From Marinobacterium alkalitolerans (lineage in GTDB: Bacteria; Pseudomonadota; Gammaproteobacteria; Pseudomonadales; Balneatricaceae), in the NCBI RefSeq assembly GCF_017776525.1, contig NZ_JACVEW010000003.1:149566-213565 (forward strand): a stretch of DNA of 64,000 bases, in the 5' to 3' direction. Shown one piece after another: positions 14,605 to 23,664 of the stretch. The notes below the pieces were generated by a model. It saw only the letters and a list, made by a program, of their open reading frames with translations, was not told where the DNA came from and did not search any database. Position 1 is the stretch's first letter. The number at the start of each line of letters is the position of its first letter. The position numbers and the translations under genes were made by a program.

Positions 14605-15654
14605 ATGAACCCTGTACACAATCGCCTTGAGAGCGCCAAGCGCAGCTTTGTCACCCGACATGCCGACCTGAGCCTTTGCGACTCCATCTCCCCGGCTGAA
14701 ATGGCCGCCGGCGACCTGCTGCTGGCCAAGGTGAGGCGTATACGCCAGCATACTCGCATCGAGCTGACCAGCGGACGCCGTGCCCACCTGTACCCGGATG
14801 ACGAGTTGATTCTCTGTGCCGGGCGACGCTATGCCACCGACCAGTTCACGGCGGAACTGCCACAGGCCCAGAGCGCTCACCTAGTCGCAGCCGGAGGCAT
14901 TGCCGGCCAGATGACCCAACGACATGCCCAGGTCAAACCGGCCACGGAGATCGACATCATCGGGATTCTCAAGGATGCCCAGGGGCGTTCACTCAACCTG
15001 TCCCGATTTACCACCCTGCCATTGCCCGCAGAGCAGATCTTTGGCTCAGGCCCGCGCACCCTTTTGGTGACGGGAACGGGCATGAACAGCGGCAAAACCA
15101 CGCTGGCAGCCAACCTGATTTACGCGCTCAACCGTACGGGTGCAAGGGTTGCGGCCTGCAAACTGACCGGTACAGGGTCAGGGCCCGACTTGTGGCGTTT
15201 TCTGGATGCAGGCGCCGACAGGGTCATGGACTTCACCGATGCGGGATTGGCCAGTACCTGGCAGCACCCGATCAATGAACTCATCACGATTGCACAACGC
15301 GCCAAAACAGCCGCTCAGCTGAACCGGAATGACTACCTGATCGTTGAGTTGGCCGATGGCTTTTTTCAGCAGGAAACCGCGGCCCTGTTGAGACACACAC
15401 GTTTCCGCCAGTTGATCGACAACTGCTTCATCGCGGCAGACTGCACGGCAGGTGCACTAGGGCTGATACAGCAACTGTCCAGTTTGCAGATACCCATACA
15501 CGGCATTAGCGGCACCCTCACCCGCGCGCCCCTGTTGATGGAGGAGCTCGCACAGGCCTCGGGGCTTCCGGTCCTGACATCCGAGCAGGTGCAAAGCCCT
15601 GCCCTGCTGAATCAATACCTTGGTTCACTGGGCACAAGGGAGCGTGCCGTGTGA
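14605..15654 (+). CDS. Dethiobiotin-synthetase-like P-loop NTPase of unknown function
   Basis: The 349-residue protein has a Walker A motif GTGMNSGKT (157-165) in a fold resembling BioD/MobB/DUF1611 proteins. It is followed by a Lys-containing KLTGTGSGPD loop (about 186-195), the segment DRVMDFTDAG, and a hydrophobic strand ending in an acidic site (YLIVELADGFFQ, 244-255). The N-terminal 150 residues form a separate domain. It is probably cytosolic and uses a nucleotide to phosphorylate or activate an acid or amine substrate, but the substrate cannot be read from sequence. Its stop overlaps the ABC gene start (GTGA). Confidence 0.75.
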   Translation: MNPVHNRLESAKRSFVTRHADLSLCDSISPAEMAAGDLLLAKVRRIRQHTRIELTSGRRAHLYPDDELILCAGRRYATDQFTAELPQAQSAHLVAAGGIAGQMTQRHAQVKPATEIDIIGILKDAQGRSLNLSRFTTLPLPAEQIFGSGPRTLLVTGTGMNSGKTTLAANLIYALNRTGARVAACKLTGTGSGPDLWRFLDAGADRVMDFTDAGLASTWQHPINELITIAQRAKTAAQLNRNDYLIVELADGFFQQETAALLRHTRFRQLIDNCFIAADCTAGALGLIQQLSSLQIPIHGISGTLTRAPLLMEELAQASGLPVLTSEQVQSPALLNQYLGSLGTRERAV

Positions 15655-17264
15655 CACGCCTTGCCAGTGGAAAGCTTCGTGCCGGCCTTGTTGGGCTGGG
15701 CGCAAACGGACTGATTCAGTCGCTCAGCCTGCTGTACTTGATGGTGCAACTGCGCGATCAGATCCGTGGTGATGCCGGTAACCTGTCACAGCAGTGGGGG
15801 CTCCTGGCGCTGTTGGCTGCCGTACTGACCGCATCACGGTTCATTGAAAGGGCCGGAGCGGAGCAACTGGCCGTTGCCCATATTCACAGTGTACGTCAGC
15901 GCATTTTTCGCCACTTTCTGAGCCTGCCCGGAAACACAGCCAGACGCATCAACCGAGGTGGGCTGTTGATGCGCCTGACCGGCGACCTGTCTGCCATTCG
16001 GACCTGGATCATTCAGGGTCTGGTACCCCTGATTTCGCTCGGTATCTGGCTGAGTGTCGCCACCGCCACACTGATGTTTCTGGACCCCGTGCTGGTCGCC
16101 CTCCTGCTGGCAATGCTGTTGCTCGCCATGCCCGTATACTGGCTGGCAGGCCGTGCCCTCTATAACAGCAGCCGGCGCGTCAGGCAGCAACGCACCCGTC
16201 TGATCAGCCATACCACCGAAAAAATCGCGGGCATTTCTCTTATTCTGGCAACCAACCAGATGGGGCGAGAGGCGCGCCGCTTTGAACGTTTGAGTGAGCG
16301 CCTGCTCAGACAGCAGCAGCAACGTGCCCGCTGGGTTGGCATGCTCCGCGCCCTGACCGAACTCACCAGCCTCATGCTGGTGGGCTCTCTGGCCCTGGTG
16401 GGACACTATCGAATAGAACAGGGCCCTCTCAGCACTGATCAATTTGTGATGATTACCCTGTTTGGTCTCTACATGCTGCCCCAATTCCGCCGCCTGGGGC
16501 GGGTGTACGAGTACTGGACTGGATACCGGCTTGGCTGTCACAAGCTTGAGCGTTTTCTTGCGCGAAAGGTCGCCCCTCGCAAGGGGGAGCGCCTTACAGC
16601 GGCAACAGGCCAGCCGCTGTCCGTGTCCCTGCCGCTGGCCGAAGGTACCCTGAAAGCGTCCCCCGGCGCACGGATCATGCTGTCCGACCCCGACAACCGA
16701 CTGGTGACAGCCCTGCAATCCGCCCTCAATGCTGAGCGTCTTGCCACACTTCCAGTGGAACTGAACGGAACTCCGCTCGAACAACTGTCGGCCACAGAAA
16801 CCAGGCGGCGCATTGTCATCATCGGCCAGGCGCTTCAGCTATGGGGCGGCAGCCTGCGTCACAATCTGACCTATGGCATGCGCAAGGGTCGCGAAGAAGA
16901 CCTTCAGACGGCCATCGAACTCTGTGATCTGACCCCGCTGGTGAGCCGCCTTGAAAAGGGGCTGGACACACCGCTGAAGCCGCATGACCATGCGCTGACC
17001 GAGCACGAGTGTTTTGCCATTCAGGTCTGCCGCGCACTGCTGCGACGGCCCTCTCTGCTGGTTGTGGACCACCCCGGATTGCATGTTGCCCTGGCTCAAA
17101 GTGCATTCATGAAACGCGTGGCCGATTCTTTCACCGGCACGTTGATCCTGCGTACATCTGCGGACGCGGAGCGTCCCGACTGGGTGGATACCCTCTGGAG
17201 CATTGAGCCCATATTGGCAGCTGAGCCCGATCCGTTGGAACCTGAGGGCAGTCCCCATGGCTGA
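15651..17264 (+). CDS. ABC half-transporter with degenerate ATPase domain
   Basis: The 537-residue protein has the exporter architecture: a membrane domain of about 300 residues with several hydrophobic segments (for example 18-32, 48-60, 123-145, 147-165, 235-252), then a nucleotide-binding domain. The ATPase motifs are broken. The Walker A position reads LSDPDNRLVT (344-353) with no P-loop glycines or lysine, the signature LSGGQ is LTEHE (449-453), and the Glu after Walker B is His (VVDHP, 471-475). The Q-loop (IIGQALQLWGG) and the signature-flanking helix VCRALLRRPSLL are kept, so the fold is maintained but ATP hydrolysis is unlikely. It starts with GTG. It could be half of a heterodimer or a non-transport membrane scaffold. 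Confidence 0.85.
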   Translation: MTRLASGKLRAGLVGLGANGLIQSLSLLYLMVQLRDQIRGDAGNLSQQWGLLALLAAVLTASRFIERAGAEQLAVAHIHSVRQRIFRHFLSLPGNTARRINRGGLLMRLTGDLSAIRTWIIQGLVPLISLGIWLSVATATLMFLDPVLVALLLAMLLLAMPVYWLAGRALYNSSRRVRQQRTRLISHTTEKIAGISLILATNQMGREARRFERLSERLLRQQQQRARWVGMLRALTELTSLMLVGSLALVGHYRIEQGPLSTDQFVMITLFGLYMLPQFRRLGRVYEYWTGYRLGCHKLERFLARKVAPRKGERLTAATGQPLSVSLPLAEGTLKASPGARIMLSDPDNRLVTALQSALNAERLATLPVELNGTPLEQLSATETRRRIVIIGQALQLWGGSLRHNLTYGMRKGREEDLQTAIELCDLTPLVSRLEKGLDTPLKPHDHALTEHECFAIQVCRALLRRPSLLVVDHPGLHVALAQSAFMKRVADSFTGTLILRTSADAERPDWVDTLWSIEPILAAEPDPLEPEGSPHG

Positions 17265-18021
17265 ATATTATGAAACCCCAGAGCTGGGTGCCTGGCTGCA
17301 TGAACCTGAGCTTATCCGAGAGCCGGGACGCTGGCTGGTCTGCGTGCACGGGATCTCCCGCAACGCCCGCGAGCAGCTGGTTGCCTTCAAGCCAGTAGCA
17401 GATGCGCTGGGCATCCGGTTGATCGCACCCAACTTCTGCACTCAACGCTTTCCGGGCTACCAGCGACTGGATCAGCGCCCTGGGCATGATCGGGCTGATC
17501 TGGCCTTGAACCGATTGCTGCTTCAGCTCGATCCCACCTGTCCACAGCCTCGGCTGGACCTGTTCGGTTACTCCGGTGGCGCCCAGTTCAGCCACCGCTA
17601 CGCGCTCTGCTACCCTCGGCGGGTGCGATCGTTAATGCTGGCAGCAGCCGGCTGGTATACCTTTCCCGACTCCAACGTACGTTACCCACGCGGGCTTGCG
17701 GCCTGGCCAGAGGCTCTGCCGCAGCCGGCTGCGCAGGCACGGCAGTTCCTGTCCATCCCCACGCTGATCACCATTGGCAGCCTGGATACTCAGCGGGACG
17801 CCAGCTTGCGCCGGGGAGAGCGCATCGACCACCAGCAAGGCAGGACCCGGCTTGAGCGAGCACAGCGCTGGTTTGAATACTGTCGGTCGTTGGGTGCCGG
17901 TACTGACTGGCAGTTGGAGCAGCTTGAGGGAGTGGGACACAGTTTTGCGGACTCGATTGCCGAGACACGCCTGCTACACCTGATTACTCATTTTCTGCAG
18001 TCACAACAGGAGAACTCATGA
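17257..18021 (+). CDS. Alpha/beta hydrolase
   Basis: The 254-residue enzyme has an alpha/beta-hydrolase fold with an apparently complete triad: nucleophile Ser106 in GYSGGAQ, an acid near Asp177 (GSLDTQRD) and His228 (EGVGHSF). The oxyanion-hole region is CVHGISRNA. There is no signal peptide, so it is probably cytosolic. The start at 17257 overlaps the ABC stop by 8 nt (ATGGCTGA), and its own stop overlaps the next ATG. Likely substrates are esters or thioesters; the real one is unknown and should be linked to the other four proteins of the operon. Confidence 0.85.
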   Translation: MAEYYETPELGAWLHEPELIREPGRWLVCVHGISRNAREQLVAFKPVADALGIRLIAPNFCTQRFPGYQRLDQRPGHDRADLALNRLLLQLDPTCPQPRLDLFGYSGGAQFSHRYALCYPRRVRSLMLAAAGWYTFPDSNVRYPRGLAAWPEALPQPAAQARQFLSIPTLITIGSLDTQRDASLRRGERIDHQQGRTRLERAQRWFEYCRSLGAGTDWQLEQLEGVGHSFADSIAETRLLHLITHFLQSQQENS

Positions 18022-18425
18022 TGAAGCCATTGATACTGCTTACGCTGGCTGCGGTTGCCCTGAGCGGATGCAACGCCGTTATTCCCACTCAGTCAGATCA
18101 GCCGCGCATGCTATCCGCGCAGGAGGTAGAAGCCCTGTTCAAGGAGCATACCGTGCGCTCCTACAACCTGAATACAAAGGTCAGTACCTGGAGTTATTAC
18201 CGGGCGGACGGCCAGCTGTTTCAGGAACGTTTCTGGGAAAAGCGGCAGGGCCGGTGGACTGTCGAACCGGACGGTGCGATCTGCTTGAACGTGAACTCTC
18301 GCTCGTGCCGCTATATCGGCAAGGTGGGCGAGCGTATCTACAAGTTTCGCCCCGATGACGACGGAAAACTGGAGCGGATCATCCGTTACAAGGACTTCAT
18401 GCCGGGCAACCCGTTCGAACTCTAG
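18018..18425 (+). CDS. Small lipoprotein, last gene of the operon
   Basis: The 135-residue protein begins with a lipoprotein signal and a clear lipobox (ALSGC, Cys18). The remaining domain has the pattern MLSAQEVEALFKEHTVRSY, then WSYYRADGQLFQER and GRWTVEPDGAICLN, resembling the small DUF995-like beta-rich domains. It starts with overlapping ATGATGA at the hydrolase stop. It ends directly against the polB stop on the other strand with no bases between, so there is no terminator in between. It probably faces the periplasm at the outer or inner membrane. Confidence 0.8.
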   Translation: MMKPLILLTLAAVALSGCNAVIPTQSDQPRMLSAQEVEALFKEHTVRSYNLNTKVSTWSYYRADGQLFQERFWEKRQGRWTVEPDGAICLNVNSRSCRYIGKVGERIYKFRPDDDGKLERIIRYKDFMPGNPFEL

Positions 18426-20759
18426 TCAGAACAGATCGATCTGCGGTGCCACAAGCTGGGCAAAGGACTCACCGATGAATGGCAGAATACTGTCGGCCAC
18501 CGGCAGCAGCTGACGGTCGATGTAGTGCTGATAATCGATGGGTGAACGGCGCTTCTCGGCGGGCTCGGGCCCATTCACCGTCATCACGTAGGCCACACTG
18601 TCACCAACCCGGTAACAGGGCGGCAGCCCCTCGTCCCGACGCTGTTGCTCCAGTTGCTGAGCAGCCCGCACATGGGGCGGTCGATTCCGCGTGTAGGCAT
18701 CGAGCGGTTGACGGATGCGCCGGCGATACACCAGTTCGTCGTCGCACTCGCCCGCCATCACGGCCTGCACCCGCTGCTGCAACATGGCACGCCAGGGCTG
18801 CTCGTTAAAGATCAGAGCATAGAGCTCCTGCTGAAACCGGCGTGCCAGTGGCGTCCAGTCCGTGCGCACCGACTCCAGCCCGCGAAACACCAGTGTCTCA
18901 CTGCCATCGGACTGCCGCTTGAGCCCGGCGTAGCGTTTTTTGCTGCCCTTGTCGGAATGGCGCATGCGCGGCATCAGAAAGCGGCTGTAATGAGCTTCGT
19001 ACTGCAGCTCGAGCGCACTGTTCACGTCAAACCGTTCCTGCAGCTGCTCGGCCCACCAGGCATTCAACTCGGTGGCCAGCCGGGTGCCATAGGCATCCGT
19101 ATTCCGGTCCGCCCAGTCATCTCCAAGCCAGACAAACACCGAGTCCGTATCACCGTAGATGACGGTGTGACCGTAGGCGGATTCAATCCGTTGTGCCGTC
19201 TGCTGCAGGATCTGATGGCCGCGCAAGGTGATGGAACCGGACAGGCGTTGATCAAAGAAACGGCACACTTTCGAGCCCAGCACACCATAGCAGGCGTTCA
19301 TCTGGATCTTGATCGCCTGCGACAGGGCCGAGTTGCCCTCCCGTTTGGCCGCATCCCGTGCCTGCCAGAGGCGTTCGATAATGCCGGGCAACAGGGCATG
19401 TCGACGGTCGAAAATGGCGTGATGAAACCCCGGCACCAGTGCCTCGGGCGGGGCATCTCCCCGTGTCCCCATGGCCAGGCCCAGCGGATCGATCTGGAAA
19501 CTGCGGATGATGCTCGGATACAGGCTTTTGAAGTCCAGCACCAGTACATGACGATAAAGCCCGGGGCGCGAATCCATCACGAAGCCCCCCGGCACGTCCA
19601 GATCCCCCTGCCCCGAGGCGTACTCGGGTGCCACGAAGCCTGCACGATGCAGCCGTGGCAGGTAGAGGTTGTCAAATGCCTGCGACGAGCCTCCCACCTT
19701 GTCCAGTGCAAGGCCGGTCAGACGGGCGCGCTCAAGCAGGTAGGGAATCAGTTCTGCCTTGTCGAATATCGCCGTGACCAGCCGGCAGTCTTCCAGGTTG
19801 TATCGCGCCAGCGCGTCCGGATCTTCACGATAGAGCCGCTGGATCTCCTCGCCGCGGTCATCCGGATCATGAATCAGCTTGCCTCGTCCCAACAGTTCAC
19901 GCGCCACAAACTCGAGGCTGTAACGCTCAAACTGCCAAGTGGCACCTTTCAGGGTGTCTATGCCATCCAGCACCACACGCCCGTTCAGGCGTGCATACCA
20001 GCGCCCGTTCTGGGAGGATTCAACACGCAGAGGCTGGTCATCGCGCCCCAGACACAGCGGAATACCCAGCGCCCGGGCTCGACGCTCCAGTACCCGCAGA
20101 TCGAAGCCGATTACGTTCCAGCCGATGAGCAGATCCGGGTCCAGTCGCCTGACCTGCTCCGTAAACGCCAGGAGCAGCGCCCGCTCACCGGCACAGGGGA
20201 TCAGTCCCGGCCTTGCGGCGATCGAGCCATTGAACAGCACCACTTCCTCCTCTGCGCACTGAAGTGCAATGGAGAGAATCCGGTCAGCTCTCAGGGTTGT
20301 TTCGATATCCAGCGACAGCAGGCGAAGTGGCGGCAGAAAAGGGTCCCGCATCAGTGCCGTTCGCCCCTCCCGCTCGATAACCCGCGCACCGGCGAAGATA
20401 CCGCGCTCGATCAGGTAACGATCAACCGGACGAATATCCTCTTCCATCAATCCGATATCCGCCTGTTCAAGACGGCTCAGGGCCTCATACCAGTGCGCCA
20501 GATTATCGGCGTAGAGGCCACATACCGGTTCGTGGGCGAGTGTGGAAAGCGCCAGCGGGCGCAGGGTGCAGCCGGTGAGGTCTGCCAGCAGGGTGGTAGC
20601 GCGTTCGCGGTCCTGCTCACGCAGGAACGCAACGGCCGACTCCCCTTCAATCACCACCTCTTCCGCCCCCGAGGCGGTGCGAAGCCAATAGCTGAGCTGC
20701 AGGCGCCCCTGATGGTCCCGTTGACGCCGTGTCAGCGGCAGCCCGGCCCCTGTGCTCAT
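18426..20759 (-). CDS. polB: DNA polymerase II (family B)
   Basis: This 777-residue B-family polymerase is the SOS-associated proofreading polymerase for damage bypass. Exonuclease motifs are seen at LDIETT and GWNVIGFDL, and polymerase motifs at DFKSLYPSIIR (A), KIQMNACYGVLG (B), YGDTDSVFV (C) and KKRYAGL. The length is close to E. coli Pol II (783). The start overlaps the mvaD stop by 4 nt (ATGA), so it appears to be the last gene of the mevalonate operon, an unexpected partner. Confidence 0.96.
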   Translation of the reverse strand: MSTGAGLPLTRRQRDHQGRLQLSYWLRTASGAEEVVIEGESAVAFLREQDRERATTLLADLTGCTLRPLALSTLAHEPVCGLYADNLAHWYEALSRLEQADIGLMEEDIRPVDRYLIERGIFAGARVIEREGRTALMRDPFLPPLRLLSLDIETTLRADRILSIALQCAEEEVVLFNGSIAARPGLIPCAGERALLLAFTEQVRRLDPDLLIGWNVIGFDLRVLERRARALGIPLCLGRDDQPLRVESSQNGRWYARLNGRVVLDGIDTLKGATWQFERYSLEFVARELLGRGKLIHDPDDRGEEIQRLYREDPDALARYNLEDCRLVTAIFDKAELIPYLLERARLTGLALDKVGGSSQAFDNLYLPRLHRAGFVAPEYASGQGDLDVPGGFVMDSRPGLYRHVLVLDFKSLYPSIIRSFQIDPLGLAMGTRGDAPPEALVPGFHHAIFDRRHALLPGIIERLWQARDAAKREGNSALSQAIKIQMNACYGVLGSKVCRFFDQRLSGSITLRGHQILQQTAQRIESAYGHTVIYGDTDSVFVWLGDDWADRNTDAYGTRLATELNAWWAEQLQERFDVNSALELQYEAHYSRFLMPRMRHSDKGSKKRYAGLKRQSDGSETLVFRGLESVRTDWTPLARRFQQELYALIFNEQPWRAMLQQRVQAVMAGECDDELVYRRRIRQPLDAYTRNRPPHVRAAQQLEQQRRDEGLPPCYRVGDSVAYVMTVNGPEPAEKRRSPIDYQHYIDRQLLPVADSILPFIGESFAQLVAPQIDLF

Positions 20760-21751
20760 TCGCTCCCGAAGGGCTCTACGGTTTCCAGATTGGGGAAGTG
20801 CTGCAGCACCACATCACGGTCCTGACGCTGAAACAGCAGCTTGAGGTTGGGCCCGGCATCCATGGTGAAATAGAGCTCCAGCCCCTGGGCTCTGAGCTGC
20901 CAGACTTTCTGCATCGCCGCCACCGAATCCGGCTGCCAGTAGAGCAGCGGCGGCCAGGAAGCGATCATCGTGGCATGCATGGACAGCGCGTTCTGCTCGG
21001 CCGTCTGGCCCAGCAGGCTGAAATCACGTTCCTGTATGGCCTGCTGCAGTTTGCTCATGTCCGCCGCGGCCTGCAGTGGCCAGCTTTGATAGAGGTGGGC
21101 CGTTTCGACCGTGCGCTGCATGCCGGAGCGGGAGTCCACCGCCTTTTCAGCGGCATCCACCTCCACCAGTCCGATACAGAACCCGGGCCAGCTGGCGTCC
21201 AGCGGAATACCATGACTGTCGAGGCCATCCTCGCGCTGCCCCATACGCCACTCGACAAACCCCTCAAACAGGGAGCGACAGGCACTGCCACTGCCCATCC
21301 TTGCCAGAATGGACAGCGCCTCGGGCGGCAGGTCCAGCGCCAGCGCATCATTCAACGCCAGCGTCAGGGCCGCAAAACCGGAGGCGGACGAAGCCAGCCC
21401 CGCCGCCGTGGGAATGTTGTTGCGGGTTTCCACCTTGAAGCACAGCGTCTGATCACGGCGGAACAGATCAATAAAGGCACTGACTTTTCGGCTGAACCGG
21501 GCACCGGGCTGAAGCTGCTGACCATTGAGCCAGACCTCGTCCACCTGCCCCTCAATCGGAATCAGGCGGGTATGGGTCCCCAGATAGTCCAGCGACACGG
21601 ACAGGGAAGCGTTGATCGGCAGATTCAGCTCGGCATCGCGCTTGCCCCAGTATTTGCATAAGGCGATGTTGCTCGGTGCAAATTGCTCTGCCGAGGCGGA
21701 AGCCTTGACCAGCTTCGGCAGCAGCCGTGCCGTGACATCAGTGCGTTTCAT
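20756..21751 (-). CDS. mvaD: Diphosphomevalonate decarboxylase
   Basis: MvaD uses ATP to convert mevalonate 5-diphosphate to isopentenyl diphosphate. The 331-residue GHMP-fold protein has the family start SNIALCKYWGKRDAELNLP, the phosphate loop PTAAGLASSASGFAAL and the late YFTMDAGPNLKLL with the catalytic Asp region. It overlaps the preceding kinase gene by 14 nt and polB by 4 nt. This committed enzyme shows the cluster is a true mevalonate pathway. Confidence 0.96.
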   Translation of the reverse strand: MKRTDVTARLLPKLVKASASAEQFAPSNIALCKYWGKRDAELNLPINASLSVSLDYLGTHTRLIPIEGQVDEVWLNGQQLQPGARFSRKVSAFIDLFRRDQTLCFKVETRNNIPTAAGLASSASGFAALTLALNDALALDLPPEALSILARMGSGSACRSLFEGFVEWRMGQREDGLDSHGIPLDASWPGFCIGLVEVDAAEKAVDSRSGMQRTVETAHLYQSWPLQAAADMSKLQQAIQERDFSLLGQTAEQNALSMHATMIASWPPLLYWQPDSVAAMQKVWQLRAQGLELYFTMDAGPNLKLLFQRQDRDVVLQHFPNLETVEPFGSE

Positions 21752-22679
21752 ATCGAACCTCTACCCCTGTGGCTGCCACGGAAACGGGAATCGACTCCCA
21801 GGGCAGCTCGGATTTAACCTCACCCAGCGCCAGCACACAGTCCCCCAGGCCGGACCCGGAGATCTTCGCGCCTTGAACATGCGGCTCGGCACGCAGCCGG
21901 TACACCATCTCGGCCAGGGTGGCATCACACACGCCCAGCGCGTCCATCAGCCCCTGATAGAGATTCATCTGCTCGCCCAGTGCTGACCAGTCGGCATGTT
22001 CCACTGCATCCTGTGCCGCTTCGGATACCTGCCCCATCAGGCGGTAGAGTTCAGTATAGAGGGCCGGATGACGCGCGGCCTTTTGCTCCACCAACTGCAA
22101 AACCTCCGGGGTCTTCATCTTGTAGCCGCTGTAATAGAGTGCCAGCGGCGGCAGTCCGGACAAGGGGGTCAACTCGCGCGGCTGGACCCGATAGGCAATC
22201 ACGCCACCAAAAATGCTGGCGGCCAGATCAGTGCCCGAACCACGCCCGCTCTGCGCCCGGTGGACAGCCGCCAGCGCGTGGTCAAACAGATCTTCGGGGG
22301 CGGTGGACTGACCGGCAAACGCGGCCAGAGCCGCTGTGGTGGCGGCCGTGACAGCCGCCGATGACCCCAGCCCGACGGTATGCGAAAAACCGGCACGGAT
22401 CACCAGGTCAAAGCCCCGCTCCAGAACCGGTGTGTAACCCTCGATGACGGCCAGTACAAACCCCAGTGCCGGCATGGGCTCAAGCTGATCCAGGCTGCCC
22501 TGATACTGCCCCAGTGCACTGTCGATACTAACGCGGCGATCCCTGCGCGGTAGTAACGTCACACTGAGGCGAACATCCACGGCACAGGCCAGAGCCAGCT
22601 CTCCGAACAGAACGGCATGCTCGCCCATCAGCATAATGCTGCCGGGCGCGCTGACTTCAATCTTCGAGTATGCGGACAC
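21738..22679 (-). CDS. GHMP kinase of the mevalonate pathway, probably phosphomevalonate kinase
   Basis: The 313-residue kinase has the three GHMP motifs: PGSIMLMGEHAVLFG, the ATP loop VGLGSSAAVTA and the C-terminal KISGSGLGDCVLAL. The segment SGRGSGTDLAASIFGGVIAY resembles phosphomevalonate kinases, and the neighbouring kinase gene fits mevalonate kinase better, so I assign this one the second phosphorylation. The assignment of the two kinases could be reversed. It overlaps its upstream neighbour by 23 nt. Confidence 0.8.
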   Translation of the reverse strand: MSAYSKIEVSAPGSIMLMGEHAVLFGELALACAVDVRLSVTLLPRRDRRVSIDSALGQYQGSLDQLEPMPALGFVLAVIEGYTPVLERGFDLVIRAGFSHTVGLGSSAAVTAATTAALAAFAGQSTAPEDLFDHALAAVHRAQSGRGSGTDLAASIFGGVIAYRVQPRELTPLSGLPPLALYYSGYKMKTPEVLQLVEQKAARHPALYTELYRLMGQVSEAAQDAVEHADWSALGEQMNLYQGLMDALGVCDATLAEMVYRLRAEPHVQGAKISGSGLGDCVLALGEVKSELPWESIPVSVAATGVEVRYETH

Positions 22680-23664
22680 CTTGTCTATCCTCTTTCAACT
22701 CACCCCAGTGCCAGTCGGGCTGCAGCGGCAGCCGGGCGGGCGTCATGCCCTCAGGCAGCTGCAGCAGCATCAGGCCACCCTGATCACCGGACACGGCACC
22801 GGCGCCACACACCTTGGCAGCCCCGCCGGCCTGTTCAACCTGCTCGGTCAAGCGCTGCAGCGGTGCCGGCACTACCCCGATACGGGTGAGCAGGCGATGG
22901 TTCTGCCGTATCAGCTCCACCAGACTTTGGCCTGACAGCAGTGCCGACTCGAGGGCGCGGGTAACCTCGCCAAACTCATCCCAGATAGCAGAATCCGCGA
23001 AATTGCGCCGCACCTGATCCACACAGGCTCCCGTACTGGAGGCAGGTGTTCCGGTGAACAGCCAGTAAAAGCCGGCACCCAGGCCATGCTCAGGCAAACG
23101 AAGCCTTGTCACCTGATCCGCTTCGACCCGCACCAGACCGCCCGAGCAGACCGCCGCTGCATCAATCAGGCTGCCACGCCCATGCTGGAGCCGCTCGCAG
23201 TAACGCACCTGACGGATCAGTTCGTCCAGATCATCAAAATGGCCAAAGAGTTTCAGCAGGGCTGCAATCAACGCAGCGGAAGAGCCCATACCGGCGCCAA
23301 TGGGAATATCCGAATCAATGCGCAGACTGCCCTGTGGGCGAATATCCAGCCCGGACAGTACCCGCGCCATATCCACGGCGTAAAACGCCAGCTCGGCGGG
23401 TTTTTGCAGAATGCGGGTAATGGGCAGTTCACCGCGCAGATAGCGCTCGAAATGGCTGTCGAGACGGCGCCGCAGCCCCGCCAGCTTGTCCAGCCCCAGC
23501 ACATGGGTGCGCTCCCGGGTATGCCAGCTCAGCCGTGGCAGCTGATCGGGGCGATAGTGAATCCGCATGTGCCGATCCACCGCCAGCGCCAGCGCAGGGG
23601 CACCGTACACAACGGCGTGCTCACCGCTGAGGATGATCTTGCCCGGTGCGCTGGCCGTGGGCAT
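22657..23664 (-). CDS. mvaK1: GHMP kinase of the mevalonate pathway, probably mevalonate kinase
   Basis: The 335-residue protein starts PTASAPGKIILSGEHAVVYGA, a classic mevalonate kinase motif 1, with motif 2 IPIGAGMGSSAALIAA and motif 3 around VCGAGAVSGDQGG. The segment WLFTGTPASSTGACVDQVR resembles the substrate region of mevalonate kinases. Its ATG overlaps the mvaS stop by one base (TAATG). Which kinase acts first is inferred from motif similarity only. Confidence 0.82.
   Translation of the reverse strand: MPTASAPGKIILSGEHAVVYGAPALALAVDRHMRIHYRPDQLPRLSWHTRERTHVLGLDKLAGLRRRLDSHFERYLRGELPITRILQKPAELAFYAVDMARVLSGLDIRPQGSLRIDSDIPIGAGMGSSAALIAALLKLFGHFDDLDELIRQVRYCERLQHGRGSLIDAAAVCSGGLVRVEADQVTRLRLPEHGLGAGFYWLFTGTPASSTGACVDQVRRNFADSAIWDEFGEVTRALESALLSGQSLVELIRQNHRLLTRIGVVPAPLQRLTEQVEQAGGAAKVCGAGAVSGDQGGLMLLQLPEGMTPARLPLQPDWHWGELKEDRQGVRILED

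Noticed and set aside
18645..20825. Very long open frame (726 codons) on the plus strand opposite polB
   Set aside because: It is the antisense of a clear family B polymerase with all motifs in frame on the minus strand. High GC content keeps antisense frames open.
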